Positions 46,301 to 54,483 are shown, counted from the first letter of the stretch. The stretch is DNA of 64,000 bases from Aequorivita vladivostokensis (GCF_000952855.1 NZ_JSVU01000002.1:186001-250000); one strand, 5' to 3'. Translations and numbers: made by a program. The notes: generated by a model from the sequence alone, not told the origin.

Positions 46301-47716
46301 TCCTTCTACACCAGTTAAAAAGAGAATCGGTGTAAATACGATAAGGATAATAAGCTGACCGAAAAAAGCCGAATTCATCATCGTGCTTGCCGATTCATAG
46401 GCTATTTCATCCATTTCTGGCTGGCCAATGGCGGTTGTGGTTTTCTTCATCCGTTGATGGATGTGAAATACCATTCCCTCCACAATAATAACTGCGCCAT
46501 CCACGATGATACCAAAATCGATTGCCCCCAAGGACATTAAATTTGCCCACACCCCAAATTGTTTCATCAAGATAAATGCAAACAGTAATGATAAAGGGAT
46601 TACCGAAGCTGTAATTAATCCACCACGGAAACTTCCCAAAAGCAAGACCAAAACGAAAATCACAATCAATGAACCTTCAATAAGGTTTTTTTCAACGGTG
46701 CTTGTGGTCCTTCCGATAAGTTCACTTCTACTTAAAAACGTATCTATGTAAACGCCTTCCGGCAGGGATTTTTGTATTTCTGCAATGCGCTTCTCCACAT
46801 TTTCGACCACGTTACCAGGGCTTTCTCCTTTCAGCATCAGTATTTGTCCCCCAACAGTTTCGTGTCCATCTTGGGTAAACGCACCATAGCGCACTTGATT
46901 CCCATAGCCCACTTTTTCAGCGACATCGCGCACTAAAACAGGGCTTCCGTTTTGTGTGGTTACAACGGTGTTTTCCAAATCTTCAAGGCTACGCGCCAAA
47001 CCTTCGCCACGAATGAAATTTGCTTGGTGGTTTTTTTCAATATAAGCACCACCAGTATTGGCATTGTTTACTTTCAGGGCTTCAAAAACCTGATTCATTG
47101 TAATGCCAAAACTTTTTAATTTATCAGGATTTATGGCAACTTCATATTGTTTCACATAGCCTCCAAAAGCATTGACCTCGACCACTCCTGGAACTAATGC
47201 CATTTGGCGTTTTACAATCCAATCTTGAATAGTACGAAGCTCCATTGCATCGTATTTATCTTCGTAGCCCTCTTTTAGTTTTAGGGTGTATTGGTAAATT
47301 TCGCCCAGACCTGTAGTTATTGGTGCCATAAATGGCGTACCAAAGCCTTCAGGAATTTCTCCAGCAACTTCGGTTAATTTCTCTTGCACCAATTGCCGGG
47401 GAAGATAAGTGCCTGCCTCGTCCTTAAAAACAATGGTAACTACAGACAACCCAAAACGAGACACCGAACGCAGTTCGATAACATCAGGAAGATTTGCCAT
47501 TGCCAATTCTACCGGATAGGTTACAAATTGCTCAATATCTTCAGTACCTAAATTTGGGGCAACTGTAATAACCTGTACTTGGTTGTTGGTAATATCGGGT
47601 ACAGAACCCAGATTTATAGTGGCCATAGACCAAATGCCCGTACCTACAAGTGCCACTATAAAGAGCCCAATAATAAACTTGTTATTAATGGAAAATGAAA
47701 TGATTTTGTTAATCAT
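43301..47716 (-). CDS. czcA: Heavy-metal RND pump fused to an outer-membrane efflux protein
   Basis: A 1471-aa fusion. Residues 1 to about 1040 are a heavy-metal RND permease with 12 expected membrane segments. The motif DFGIIVDGAVIIVEG in segment 4 (about 395-410) marks the Czc group (Zn, Co, Cd). After a linker comes a signal-peptide-like segment (STNIVTVLLMVGGLMASGTAVAQ, split here as NIVTVLLMVGG and TAVAQ), and from about 1110 to the end a TolC/CzcC-type outer-membrane efflux protein with two repeats of long helices. It could be cut at the signal site to release the channel, or stay fused. Such fusions are known in Bacteroidetes. It is upstream of the adaptor gene. Confidence 0.85.
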   Translation of the reverse strand: MINKIISFSINNKFIIGLFIVALVGTGIWSMATINLGSVPDITNNQVQVITVAPNLGTEDIEQFVTYPVELAMANLPDVIELRSVSRFGLSVVTIVFKDEAGTYLPRQLVQEKLTEVAGEIPEGFGTPFMAPITTGLGEIYQYTLKLKEGYEDKYDAMELRTIQDWIVKRQMALVPGVVEVNAFGGYVKQYEVAINPDKLKSFGITMNQVFEALKVNNANTGGAYIEKNHQANFIRGEGLARSLEDLENTVVTTQNGSPVLVRDVAEKVGYGNQVRYGAFTQDGHETVGGQILMLKGESPGNVVENVEKRIAEIQKSLPEGVYIDTFLSRSELIGRTTSTVEKNLIEGSLIVIFVLVLLLGSFRGGLITASVIPLSLLFAFILMKQFGVWANLMSLGAIDFGIIVDGAVIIVEGMVFHIHQRMKKTTTAIGQPEMDEIAYESASTMMNSAFFGQLIILIVFTPILFLTGVEGKMFRPMAFTFGFAVLGAIILCLTYVPMISSMFLKPARNQNSWFAKFENRIDRFSDKIMSGLNRAYVPLLNFALRFRAGVIIGAVGLLLIAGFIFSNMGGEFIPKFDEGDIAFQALIKPGSSLTESIEASKKLQNLINEFPEVKTVVSRIGVAEIPTDPMPMDIADSYIILEKDKSKWTSADSKEELIEKIQEKISVVPGVNFVFTQPVELRFNELLTGVREDVAIKLYGEDLGVLADKVQEIAAVIRSVPGAADLNVEATSGLPQMTVEYNRAKMAQYGVTVDKLNDYVSAAFSGEAAGVIFEGEKRFDVVIRLAKDFRQDINSLKNLYIDLPNGAQVPLKEVADISYKPGPMQISRDNTSRRISVGVNVRGRDVKSMVEEIQQKLETEVKLPPGYFVTYGGSFENLQRASDRLMIVVPIALFLIFILLYFALSSFSQSVMIYMAVPLAAIGGVFALWIRGMPFSISAGVGFIVLFGVAVLNGLVLINKFNELKESGMTDLKKRIYEATHERLRPILLTATAAIMGFIPMAISTSGGAEVQRPLATVVIGGLLTATFLTLVVLPVLYYWLESRKERNNTDGGVSYINKSTNIVTVLLMVGGLMASGTAVAQDTNQDGTIPKTLTVDEAIALAKQNYPSLKESEAFIEREKAMKGTSFDLGSTQVFTGKEEYGNNLPGVQTTIGVQQGNIDLLSGFSKSKFYKERIVLGEKFYVASEQQLVRNVMQAYDQINYYKAQLRFADQLDSIYANFKTAAQLRYDTGETGKLEFISASSEFQQIQVLRQQAYDDIEIAKHALKQYLGTDETIETVDGFYEPLDFMATLDSTSVANNPMLQYALQNAEVSKANVGVEKSQFLPKFNLSFGRQVVDDVSGFNTYQAGISIPLWFFPQKSRVKAAKADAMVAENQYLEQKATTESRVSQLFKSLEKTRKILQYYEEGALLLAEEQITTAELASKEGEIDYVNYITILNSAIRIKQTHLEYINQYNQQSIEVQYQLGNL

Positions 47717-47834
47717 AAAAAAAGTATTAATTCAGTTTAAACATCGCAATGCAAAGAGATGCAAAGCGTTTATGATGCGACACTTACTTTGAAAAGCATC
47801 ACGATAGGATATAACTATCCTTTAAAAAACTGAA

Positions 47835-48230
47835 TTATACTTTAGGGGGTTGGAAAAGCGATTCCAGATATCTCGAAGTGAAGTTTACTTTATGTAAGTT
47901 AAATTGTTCTTTCCCTTCAAACCTTAATTGATTAGTTAAAGCTAAATTGTTGTTCTCAATCATTAACACTAAAGGGTGGCAACATTGCTGATGGGAATGG
48001 ATTGGTGTATTCTCCTTATCTGGGTTATGATGATGCTCTTCATTTTTTGCATCATTGTCAACGTAATCTTCAACTACATATTCAAGGAAAGAGTCGCCAT
48101 AAACTTTATGGTCTTGATAATGTGTTATAATATTTGAGATTTCTTTAATTGGGCCACAAAAGTCCATATCAATGCTAATTCCTTGAAAAAAGGATAGAAA
48201 CGACATTGATATGGAAAAGAATATTTTCAT
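47835..48230 (-). CDS. Small exported His/Cys protein (HYC_CC_PP-like)
   Basis: A 131-aa protein with a signal-peptide-like start (1-19) and the scattered conserved residues of the Bacteroidetes HYC_CC_PP family: THYQDH, an acidic-His stretch (NEEHHHNPDKEN), a CC pair (HQQCCHPL) and PP near the end (LFQPPKV). The family has no known function but occurs next to heavy-metal RND operons. Its His and Cys suggest periplasmic metal binding. It precedes the pump gene by 118 bases in the same direction. Confidence 0.65.
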   Translation of the reverse strand: MKIFFSISMSFLSFFQGISIDMDFCGPIKEISNIITHYQDHKVYGDSFLEYVVEDYVDNDAKNEEHHHNPDKENTPIHSHQQCCHPLVLMIENNNLALTNQLRFEGKEQFNLHKVNFTSRYLESLFQPPKV

Positions 48231-48289
48231 AAAGTTTTACAAATATACAAATTAATAGATGCACAGGTTGTGCAAAGATTATTCAGATG

Positions 48290-48499
48290 TTAGCAACAAT
48301 ATTTATTTTCTTGAATTGGTGGACAAGGAACTGTTCCATAAGAACAAAACACACAACAATCTCCATCATAAGGCTTCAAGACTGTTTTACAATTCTCACA
48401 CTCGTAAAAGAATTGACAAGCGTTTGTTGGCATCTCTTCTACTTTTTTGTGTCCGCAGTTTGGACAGGTAATCTCTGATTTTAATTGAATTTTCATCAA
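48290..48499 (-). CDS. Small Cys-rich zinc-ribbon-like protein
   Basis: A 69-aa protein with three CxxC groups: ITCPNCGHK, ECENC, and GDCCVFCSYGTVPCPPIQ. The GDCC..CSYG..PCPPIQ motif is typical of a small flavobacterial family found near metal genes. The cysteines suggest bound zinc or copper. Its start overlaps the stop of the AraC-type gene by 4 bases (ATGA), so the two are coupled. Confidence 0.75.
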   Translation of the reverse strand: MMKIQLKSEITCPNCGHKKVEEMPTNACQFFYECENCKTVLKPYDGDCCVFCSYGTVPCPPIQENKYCC

Positions 48500-49062
48500 A
48501 TCTCATCTAATGACTTACGGTTTTTATTAGTACTTTTTTTAAATTCCGAAGGGGTCATTCCTGTTAGCTTTTTAAACTGATTGCTTAAATAAGCGACGCT
48601 ACTGTAATTCATTCTGAAGGCTATTTCACTCAAGGTTAATTCATCATAAACTATTAGTTCCTTGACACGTTCAATTTTTTGGTTGATGATAAATTGCTCA
48701 AAAGTGATACTTTCTACGGACGAGAAGAGTGCACTTAAATATTTATAATCAAGATGTATGTTGTCGCTTACATAATCTGCCCATTTAATGTTCAGTTCGC
48801 TGGATGAGTGATGAATTTTATCTACAACCAATGTTTTCATTTGTTCAATAAGTTGGCTTTTACGGTCGTCAATCAAACTAAATCCTGAATTTTGAAGCAC
48901 TTTGGAAAGACCACTTTTGGTCTTGGCATTTAATGAAGAGACTAATTTAACCTCTCCCAATTTGATAGAAACATACGGTATTTCAAGTTGTTCCAAAATA
49001 TTGGATACTGCCGAGATGCATTTTGGGCAAACCATATTTTTAATATGGATAGTCTCATTCAT
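48496..49062 (-). CDS. AraC-family regulator with an N-terminal HMA-like domain
   Basis: A 188-aa regulator. Residues 1-65 resemble an HMA ferredoxin-like domain with the metal-binding pair MVCPKC (Cys12, Cys15). Residues about 85-185 are an AraC-type double HTH (FEQFIINQKIERVKELI, LSEIAFRMNYSSVAYLSNQFKKLTG, split here as ...SVAYLSNQFKKLTG). The combination suggests a regulator that senses copper or another soft metal itself. It lies between the small Cys-rich gene and a small membrane protein gene, downstream of cusB, and probably controls the metal genes. The metal is inferred. Confidence 0.82.
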   Translation of the reverse strand: MNETIHIKNMVCPKCISAVSNILEQLEIPYVSIKLGEVKLVSSLNAKTKSGLSKVLQNSGFSLIDDRKSQLIEQMKTLVVDKIHHSSSELNIKWADYVSDNIHLDYKYLSALFSSVESITFEQFIINQKIERVKELIVYDELTLSEIAFRMNYSSVAYLSNQFKKLTGMTPSEFKKSTNKNRKSLDEI

Positions 49063-49074
49063 ATAATACTTGTT

Positions 49075-49251
49075 TCAAAATAATGTTAATCCAGATTTGT
49101 ATAGAGAATAATAAACAGCAGCTATTGCTGCAACAACAAAAATCAATACTATTACAACGAAAGCTATAATTTTATCTTTTTTTGAAATATCACTTTTAGG
49201 TTGATGTTCCTTCCTTTCATTTTTTCTTCTATTTCTTCTGCTTTCACTCAT
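49075..49251 (-). CDS. Small basic single-span membrane protein
   Basis: A 58-aa protein with a basic N-terminus (SRRNRRKNERKE), ISKKDKIIA and one membrane segment. I choose the ATG at 49251 (MSESRRNRR) over the frame start at 49275 because the two relatives begin at the same point. It is the third member of the small family at 32308 and 32580. It lies between the cusB-like gene and the AraC gene. Confidence 0.6.
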   Translation of the reverse strand: MSESRRNRRKNERKEHQPKSDISKKDKIIAFVVIVLIFVVAAIAAVYYSLYKSGLTLF

Positions 49252-49324
49252 TATCGTTCGCCGTGATAAAACCAAGATTGCTCTATGGTCTTATTCAGAT
49301 TACTTGATTAATCCGTATTTCATT

Positions 49325-51136
49325 TTATTGTAATGTTGCTTTTACCTCTCCACAGGTTTTCATAGCCTCTCCATAATATGGGTTTCGCACCTCTTTTTCT
49401 AAACTTATCCAATAAGCACCCTTATCGTTATCTGCCATTGGACAAAACTGGATATATACATTTTCGTTAACCCCAAAAAGTTGCACACTACTTATCATAT
49501 GCGCAGATAGATGCTTAAAATGTCCTCTTTGCGTTGCGATATCTGAACTGTTCTCAATAGCATTAGCAGAGGTCTTTAGTTCTTTCTGAATGGTCATCCA
49601 ATGGTTATGTGCTTTTTCATCAGATAATAATTTCATATCTACTTTTTTCAAGGATTGGTTTATTTGGTTTCCTGCTTCTTGTGCATTTTTGGCATCATCA
49701 TTTACCAATGCATCTTTTAAAAGGATATAATCATCAAAAACCTGTTTTAACTGATTTTGAAATTTGTTTGATACTTCAATTCTTTCGTTCATTTCTGTAT
49801 GATTGGTTTTATTCATTTTATCTCCAGTATTATTTTTATCTCCCTCCATTCCCAAATGTCCTTCGTGGCCTGTCATTGTTTTGCCGCCTGTTGCATTCAT
49901 CATACTTTTTTTACCTTGTAGTTGTGCAGCAGCATCAACTGTAAATGTTCCGTTTGTAACTACCTCTTCGCCGTTGGAAAGGCCTTCTGTAATAGTATAA
50001 ACATCGCCGTTTTTATTTCCCAAGGTTACTGCTCGCATTTCAAAAACGGGTTCGTTGGGATTGGTTTTTACATACACTAATGAGCGTTCGCCTGTCCACA
50101 TTACCGCAGTAGCCGGAACGGTTATTTGTGTTTCCATGTTATCACTACCTTTTGTCATTGCCACTTTTGCAGTTACAAACATTCCTGGCTTTAAAATATC
50201 TTCTTTATTGTTCAATGTGGTCCGAACCGAAACTGTTCTGGATTTCGTATTTAAAACTGGGTCAATAAACGAAACAGTTGCCTCAAATTCCTTGTTGGGA
50301 TAAGCGTTGGTAGTAACAGTTATTTTCTGTCCTTCCTTTAATTGTGAAATTTGACGTTCGTAGGCATCAAACATCGCCCAAACGGTTCCCAAATCGCTTA
50401 CTTTTACAATGGGCTGGCCTTGCTTTACATAGTCGCCTTCTTCTGCTATTTTTTGGGAAACTGTACCCGAAACCGTGGCATATATTGGAAAATTTTCCCG
50501 CACTTTGCCAGAGCTTTCAATTTGATTGATTTGGGTTTCAGAAAGTTTCCATAGTTTCAATTTGTTGCGGACAGCTTTATACAATGCAGGTTGTGATTCC
50601 TTCATACTTGCTGCTGTCAACAATTCCTGCTGTGCGGCAACAAGTGTTGGTGCATAAATAGTTGCCAATAATTGCCCTCTTCGCACTTCCTCGCCTGTGA
50701 AATTGACGTTAAGTTTTTCAATACGGCCTTCAAAATAACTTGCTTGAACTGCATTGGCCTCTTCGTTCGCCATAATCTTTCCTGAAAGTTGTATTGTATT
50801 TTCATCTGTTCCTGAAACATTTCCAACAATGGTGGTTTGGATATTCGCCAATGCCATTGCATTGTCGCTCATTTTTATTTCGTTCATTGCGAGTCCTTCT
50901 GCGCCAGTTTCGGCGGGAATTAAATCCATTCCGCAAATTGGGCAGTCGCCTGGTTCGGGTTGCATAATCTGTGGGTGCATTGAACAGGTCCACATTTGTT
51001 TTTCCATTGTGGAATTCTCGGTCATATCAGAAACGTTTTTGGTGTTTGCTGAACCTTCTGCTGAACGGCCAAAAAAGACGTAGCCCAAGACCAAGCCTAT
51101 GGCCAAAATTGCGATGTAAATGATGTATTTTTTCAT
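49325..51136 (-). CDS. cusB: Cus-type RND adaptor with heavy-metal-binding and DUF3347 domains
   Basis: A 603-aa periplasmic adaptor of a Cu/Ag efflux pump. It has an N-terminal membrane anchor (1-23) and a heavy-metal-binding domain with Met/Cys ligands (WTCSMHPQIM...CPICGMDL, about 48-72). The adaptor core follows: lipoyl and barrel parts with GRIEKLNVNFTGEEVRRGQ and IYATVSGTVSQKIAEEGDYV. After a His/Met-rich linker (about 415-445) the C-terminal DUF3347 domain carries FCPMADNDKGAYWISLE and ends NPYYGEAMKTCGEV. The pump and channel it serves are probably the ones at 59456-64000, since no other Cus pump is in this window. Confidence 0.85.
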   Translation of the reverse strand: MKKYIIYIAILAIGLVLGYVFFGRSAEGSANTKNVSDMTENSTMEKQMWTCSMHPQIMQPEPGDCPICGMDLIPAETGAEGLAMNEIKMSDNAMALANIQTTIVGNVSGTDENTIQLSGKIMANEEANAVQASYFEGRIEKLNVNFTGEEVRRGQLLATIYAPTLVAAQQELLTAASMKESQPALYKAVRNKLKLWKLSETQINQIESSGKVRENFPIYATVSGTVSQKIAEEGDYVKQGQPIVKVSDLGTVWAMFDAYERQISQLKEGQKITVTTNAYPNKEFEATVSFIDPVLNTKSRTVSVRTTLNNKEDILKPGMFVTAKVAMTKGSDNMETQITVPATAVMWTGERSLVYVKTNPNEPVFEMRAVTLGNKNGDVYTITEGLSNGEEVVTNGTFTVDAAAQLQGKKSMMNATGGKTMTGHEGHLGMEGDKNNTGDKMNKTNHTEMNERIEVSNKFQNQLKQVFDDYILLKDALVNDDAKNAQEAGNQINQSLKKVDMKLLSDEKAHNHWMTIQKELKTSANAIENSSDIATQRGHFKHLSAHMISSVQLFGVNENVYIQFCPMADNDKGAYWISLEKEVRNPYYGEAMKTCGEVKATLQ

Positions 51137-51154
51137 AATAGTTATAATTAAGTA

Positions 51155-51178
51155 GGTCTCGACTACGCTCGACCAGAC
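51155..51178. repeat. Short interspersed palindromic repeat
   Basis: A motif of the form GGTCTCGA..TACGCTCGACC with GTCT/AGAC ends. Sequences of this type (TCGACT.CGCTCGA) are scattered in flavobacterial intergenic regions. It lies just upstream of the cusB start. Confidence 0.45.
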
Positions 51179-51192
51179 AATTTATCTGTACG

Positions 51193-51234
51193 AACCTAAT
51201 AGGTTTTATCCCGAAGTTTCGGGACTATTAGGTT
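51193..51234 (-). terminator. Nested hairpin between the DUF305 and cusB genes
   Basis: The arms AACCTAATAG (51193-51202) and CTATTAGGTT (51225-51234) pair perfectly. Inside them CCCGAA/TTCGGG (51210-51223) forms a second hairpin with a GT loop. It is 13 bases past the stop of the DUF305 gene on the - strand. It could end or weaken that transcript or protect its RNA end. No clear T run follows, so termination is only possible. Confidence 0.45.
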
Positions 51235-51246
51235 GGATATTCAACA

Positions 51247-51729
51247 TTATTTTGCTGCTTGCAAACGCTTTATCATATCTTTCATTTCCCCTATTTCTTT
51301 ACGCTGTGCCTCGATAATATCATCTGCCAACTTTCTGACTTCTGGGTCTTTGATATCTGCTCTTTCACTTGTTAAAATTGCGATGGAATGATGGGGAATC
51401 ATTGCTTTCATCCAGAGTATGTCGCCAATGATTGGGCTTTGAGCTCTAACCAAGCCAAGTGCGCCGACAAACAAGATTAAACTTCCCAATAAAATAGCGA
51501 TGTTCTTTTTCTTGTTTTGATACATTTTACGCGTAAAAAACCACATTATGATTGCCATTGCCGCAATACCCAAGCAACTCATATAGAACCGTGTTAGGCT
51601 AAAATAAACGTGGTCAATTGAATAAGTGTTAAGGTACATTGTAATGTACATTGCAATAAATGAGGCGGCAAGCATCAAAATGAATTTTGTGTAATTGCCT
51701 TTGCTTTCGTGTTGATTTGAATGTTCCAT
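51247..51729 (-). CDS. DUF305-family protein with membrane segments
   Basis: A 160-aa protein. Four hydrophobic stretches cover about residues 14-105. The end is a DUF305 helix pair with conserved Met/His (MKAMIPHHSIAILTS, then RKLADDIIEAQRKEIGEM). DUF305 proteins, such as CopM, bind copper or other metals in the periplasm. The Met-x-x-Met and His-His residues are kept here. It is in the same direction as the PepSY gene, 20 bases downstream of it. Confidence 0.78.
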   Translation of the reverse strand: MEHSNQHESKGNYTKFILMLAASFIAMYITMYLNTYSIDHVYFSLTRFYMSCLGIAAMAIIMWFFTRKMYQNKKKNIAILLGSLILFVGALGLVRAQSPIIGDILWMKAMIPHHSIAILTSERADIKDPEVRKLADDIIEAQRKEIGEMKDMIKRLQAAK

Positions 51730-51749
51730 TGTTTTCGGGTTTTTAGTTA

Positions 51750-52469
51750 TTATTTACTTATTTTCTTCTTCTTTATTTTTCTGATTGTTGGCGATGATAT
51801 GTACCATAGCAGGAATCCGCTTAACACAGTAATCAATCCCAGAAGCGAAAATGCCCTTAATACAATAGTATTAAAGTTGTCGCGCGTGTCATAGTCCATT
51901 GTGTGGGTCATCCATAAAAAATCGAACCAACGCCACGCTCGATGCCTTACCGTCTGGAATTTTCCGTCGGTTACCGATATATAAGCCTTCAATGCCTCAT
52001 CTGTATCATACGAAATAACGTAAGCTGGCAATAGTTTTTCCCGATATTCGTGATAGTCGTCCACTTCGGTTATTTTTTTGATGTTTGCCACTTTTAAACC
52101 TTCTTTCATATAATTTTTGGCTACCGACAAGGCTTCTTCTTCCGAAATATCTTGTTTTGCTTCCCCAGTTTTTGCACTATACAATTGTTTATTGTTAACC
52201 CAATAATAAGGCTCGTTGTTGATGTCCCTAATTTCGATACTTCTTATGCCTTCGGCATTATGCATTTCTGAAGGACTTATTAGATTGTTGAATGTTTTTG
52301 GCACATAATCCAGGTTGCGAAATTCGTCGCCGTGGATGTCGTCTATATTCGTCCAACTGAAGTACATTCCGCTGATGGTCCAAAACAAGAATTGAATCCC
52401 CAAAAAGAGCCCCAAATATCTGTGGGTCTTTCGTATTTTGATTGCTGTTTTTCTGTTGACCATAGTCAT
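51750..52469 (-). CDS. PepSY-domain membrane protein
   Basis: A 239-aa membrane protein of the PepSY_TM type. It has one membrane segment near the start (19-37), a large periplasmic part with PepSY-like EEALSVAKNYMKEGLKV (about 135-151), and a second membrane segment near the end (about 208-228). The motif RKTHRYLGLFLGIQFLFWTISG at the start is typical. Related proteins are thought to handle metal or electron transfer at the membrane. It lies between the permease and DUF305 genes. Confidence 0.75.
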   Translation of the reverse strand: MTMVNRKTAIKIRKTHRYLGLFLGIQFLFWTISGMYFSWTNIDDIHGDEFRNLDYVPKTFNNLISPSEMHNAEGIRSIEIRDINNEPYYWVNNKQLYSAKTGEAKQDISEEEALSVAKNYMKEGLKVANIKKITEVDDYHEYREKLLPAYVISYDTDEALKAYISVTDGKFQTVRHRAWRWFDFLWMTHTMDYDTRDNFNTIVLRAFSLLGLITVLSGFLLWYISSPTIRKIKKKKISK

Positions 52470-52496
52470 AAATTAGTTTTGTTTAATTAAAATCAT

Positions 52497-53720
52497 TTAG
52501 TTCACAAAAAATTTAACTATCAATCCTCCAGCAAGCCAAACGTAGCTTACCAATGCAGCATATTTAAGTATATTTTCCAAAAGTTGACTTTTGGGTGCCA
52601 TTTCCTTCATTTGTTTTACATCTTTCCTTTTGAAAAATCCGAGATATATTAAAAAACCTGAAAGTGCCAAAAAGGCTATGTTTAAATAGAAGGTATAATC
52701 TAATTTAAAGTATTCGCTATTTTGAATTTTTACTTGTGATGGGTCTGGAAGAAGGCTCAAAAAATCGAATGAATAATGCAGAATAAGTGATGCGCCAATC
52801 AATGCCATAAACAGTAAAAACAGGATGAAGAGCGACATTTTCCAACCATAATATTTGGCATTGATACGCAATATTGGAAAAACGACCAAGTCACTAAATA
52901 TGAATGCCATAACACCTGCAAAACTTACACCTTTACCAAACAGCAACGCTGCTAATGGAATATTTCCCATAGAACCAATAAACGTCAAAAATGCTGCAAT
53001 AGGCCCAACTATTATATGTTCTAAAATTTCAAAAAATGTAAAATCGGTCTTGCCATTCCCACTATTGATGAATAAGGTTTGAAAGAACGAATCGGGGACG
53101 AAAGCCGCTACGATTCCTGCAATAGTAAAGCCAACGGTTACGTCCTTCCATACCATTTTCCATTCCATTCCGTATTGTTTGGAAACTTTTGCCCAACCTT
53201 TTTCAGATTGAATTTTCTTTTTCCACGACTTTGATTCGTCCATATCATCGTCGTCCTTATCCTTTAGATTTTTTCGGGCGTTTTCTATGAGTTTTTTTGG
53301 GTTTATCACTCGTATCAATAGCCACGAAATGAGAATCAATAAAATTCCGCCGACATATTCGCCCACTATAAATTGCCAACCAAGAAAGATGGAAATGATG
53401 ATACCCAGTTCAATAACCAAGTTGGTGGAAGCCAATAAAAAGGCAATTGACGACACAAAACTTGCGCCTTTTTTAAAAAGGGATTTAGTTGATGCCAAGG
53501 CCGAAAAGCTGCACGAACTGCTGATAAAGCCGAAAAATGTTCCGAGTAAAACACCTTTACCTTCATTTTCACCCATCGTTTCTTGCATCTTTTTTTCGGT
53601 TACAAAAACCTGAATCATACTGCTTATAATATAGCCAAGTGCAAACGCCCAAAGTGCCATCCAGAAAAATCCTGTTGTTGTGAAGGCTGCTTCTGCCCAC
53701 TGTTTTAGAAAATCGTTCAT
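52497..53720 (-). CDS. Permease of the DUF318/ArsP-like family
   Basis: A 407-aa inner-membrane permease with about 10 expected segments. Conserved residues include FFGFISSSCSFSA (about 68-80), with two serines and a cysteine, and the second half repeat LLFGKGVSFAGVMAFIFSDLVVFP. The central cytoplasmic part is charged (KDKDDDDMDESKSWKKK). Relatives export arsenicals or other metal-related substrates. The substrate here is unknown; the surroundings favour copper or zinc. Confidence 0.78.
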   Translation of the reverse strand: MNDFLKQWAEAAFTTTGFFWMALWAFALGYIISSMIQVFVTEKKMQETMGENEGKGVLLGTFFGFISSSCSFSALASTKSLFKKGASFVSSIAFLLASTNLVIELGIIISIFLGWQFIVGEYVGGILLILISWLLIRVINPKKLIENARKNLKDKDDDDMDESKSWKKKIQSEKGWAKVSKQYGMEWKMVWKDVTVGFTIAGIVAAFVPDSFFQTLFINSGNGKTDFTFFEILEHIIVGPIAAFLTFIGSMGNIPLAALLFGKGVSFAGVMAFIFSDLVVFPILRINAKYYGWKMSLFILFLLFMALIGASLILHYSFDFLSLLPDPSQVKIQNSEYFKLDYTFYLNIAFLALSGFLIYLGFFKRKDVKQMKEMAPKSQLLENILKYAALVSYVWLAGGLIVKFFVN

Positions 53721-53773
53721 AGACTAATGGTTATTACTTTTAGTACTTTCATAATTTTAGTTTTGAAGGTTGG

Positions 53774-54334
53774 TTATTTATTGTCAACGTGTATTCTATT
53801 AATGTTAGCAATGCCAAAGACAAGGACCAAAAAGCTCAAGAAAATTTCCATCATCACTAAAATTTTCCCCGAGATTGAAATCGGCACAATATCTCCATAG
53901 CCAACCGAGGAAAAAGTTATCAAACTGAAATAGATAAATTCAAAAAACTGAACCAAAAATGAACCATTTAGCGTTGTACTCGACTTGTAATTTTCAGGAT
54001 TCAAAATATACAAAGCGTGATAATCTGCCGTGAAAGAAAAAATAATCAAAACAATTAACACAGCAAATAATGTTAAGACGTGCGCAAGCTGGTGGCTTTC
54101 GTCTATAATTTTAGCCAACTGTATGAACGTGAGCCGAACTATAAAAATGGTCTTGAATAAGGCCAAAGCCACAATTAAAAGAGACAGAAATAAGCTGTCG
54201 GAATCCTCACCAGCCCATAGAGTATAACTTAAGGATAATACAATGACTATACTTGCAGTAAGTAATACCTTTTTAAACAGTTGTTCATAAAATCCTGTAT
54301 TTTTAGATGTTTCTATCGTGTTCTCTATAGCCAT
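53774..54334 (-). CDS. Ion channel with a potassium-type selectivity filter
   Basis: A 186-aa protein of the ion-channel type. Several membrane segments are seen (about 26-48, 50-70, 90-105) and a pore region with SVGYGDIVPIS (about 144-154), close to the TVGYG filter of potassium channels, followed by a last membrane segment. It lies between the permease gene and a small Cys-rich gene. Why a channel lies in a metal operon is unclear; membrane potential control during metal stress is a guess. Confidence 0.78.
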   Translation of the reverse strand: MAIENTIETSKNTGFYEQLFKKVLLTASIVIVLSLSYTLWAGEDSDSLFLSLLIVALALFKTIFIVRLTFIQLAKIIDESHQLAHVLTLFAVLIVLIIFSFTADYHALYILNPENYKSSTTLNGSFLVQFFEFIYFSLITFSSVGYGDIVPISISGKILVMMEIFLSFLVLVFGIANINRIHVDNK

Positions 54335-54348
54335 TTTTACTTATTTTC

Positions 54349-54483
54349 TTATCTAAATAATTGAAGTGCCAACGCACCACCAACTATTAAGATTAGTATG
54401 GTGCATATTATATAATTGAGCCATTTTTTAACAACTGACTTTTCAGTTGTGTTTTGACAATCGTCTTTGCAACATTCTTTCAA
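54349..54483 (-). CDS. Small Cys-containing single-span membrane protein
   Basis: A 44-aa open frame with a cluster of cysteines at its start (KECCKDDCQ) and one membrane segment (about residues 25-40). No ATG is found; the likely start is the TTG at 54483 (LKECC...). It ends 14 bases before the ion-channel gene start. Cysteines on a membrane peptide next to copper genes suggest metal binding. Small and without an ATG, so it is uncertain. Confidence 0.4.
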   Translation of the reverse strand: MKECCKDDCQNTTEKSVVKKWLNYIICTILILIVGGALALQLFR

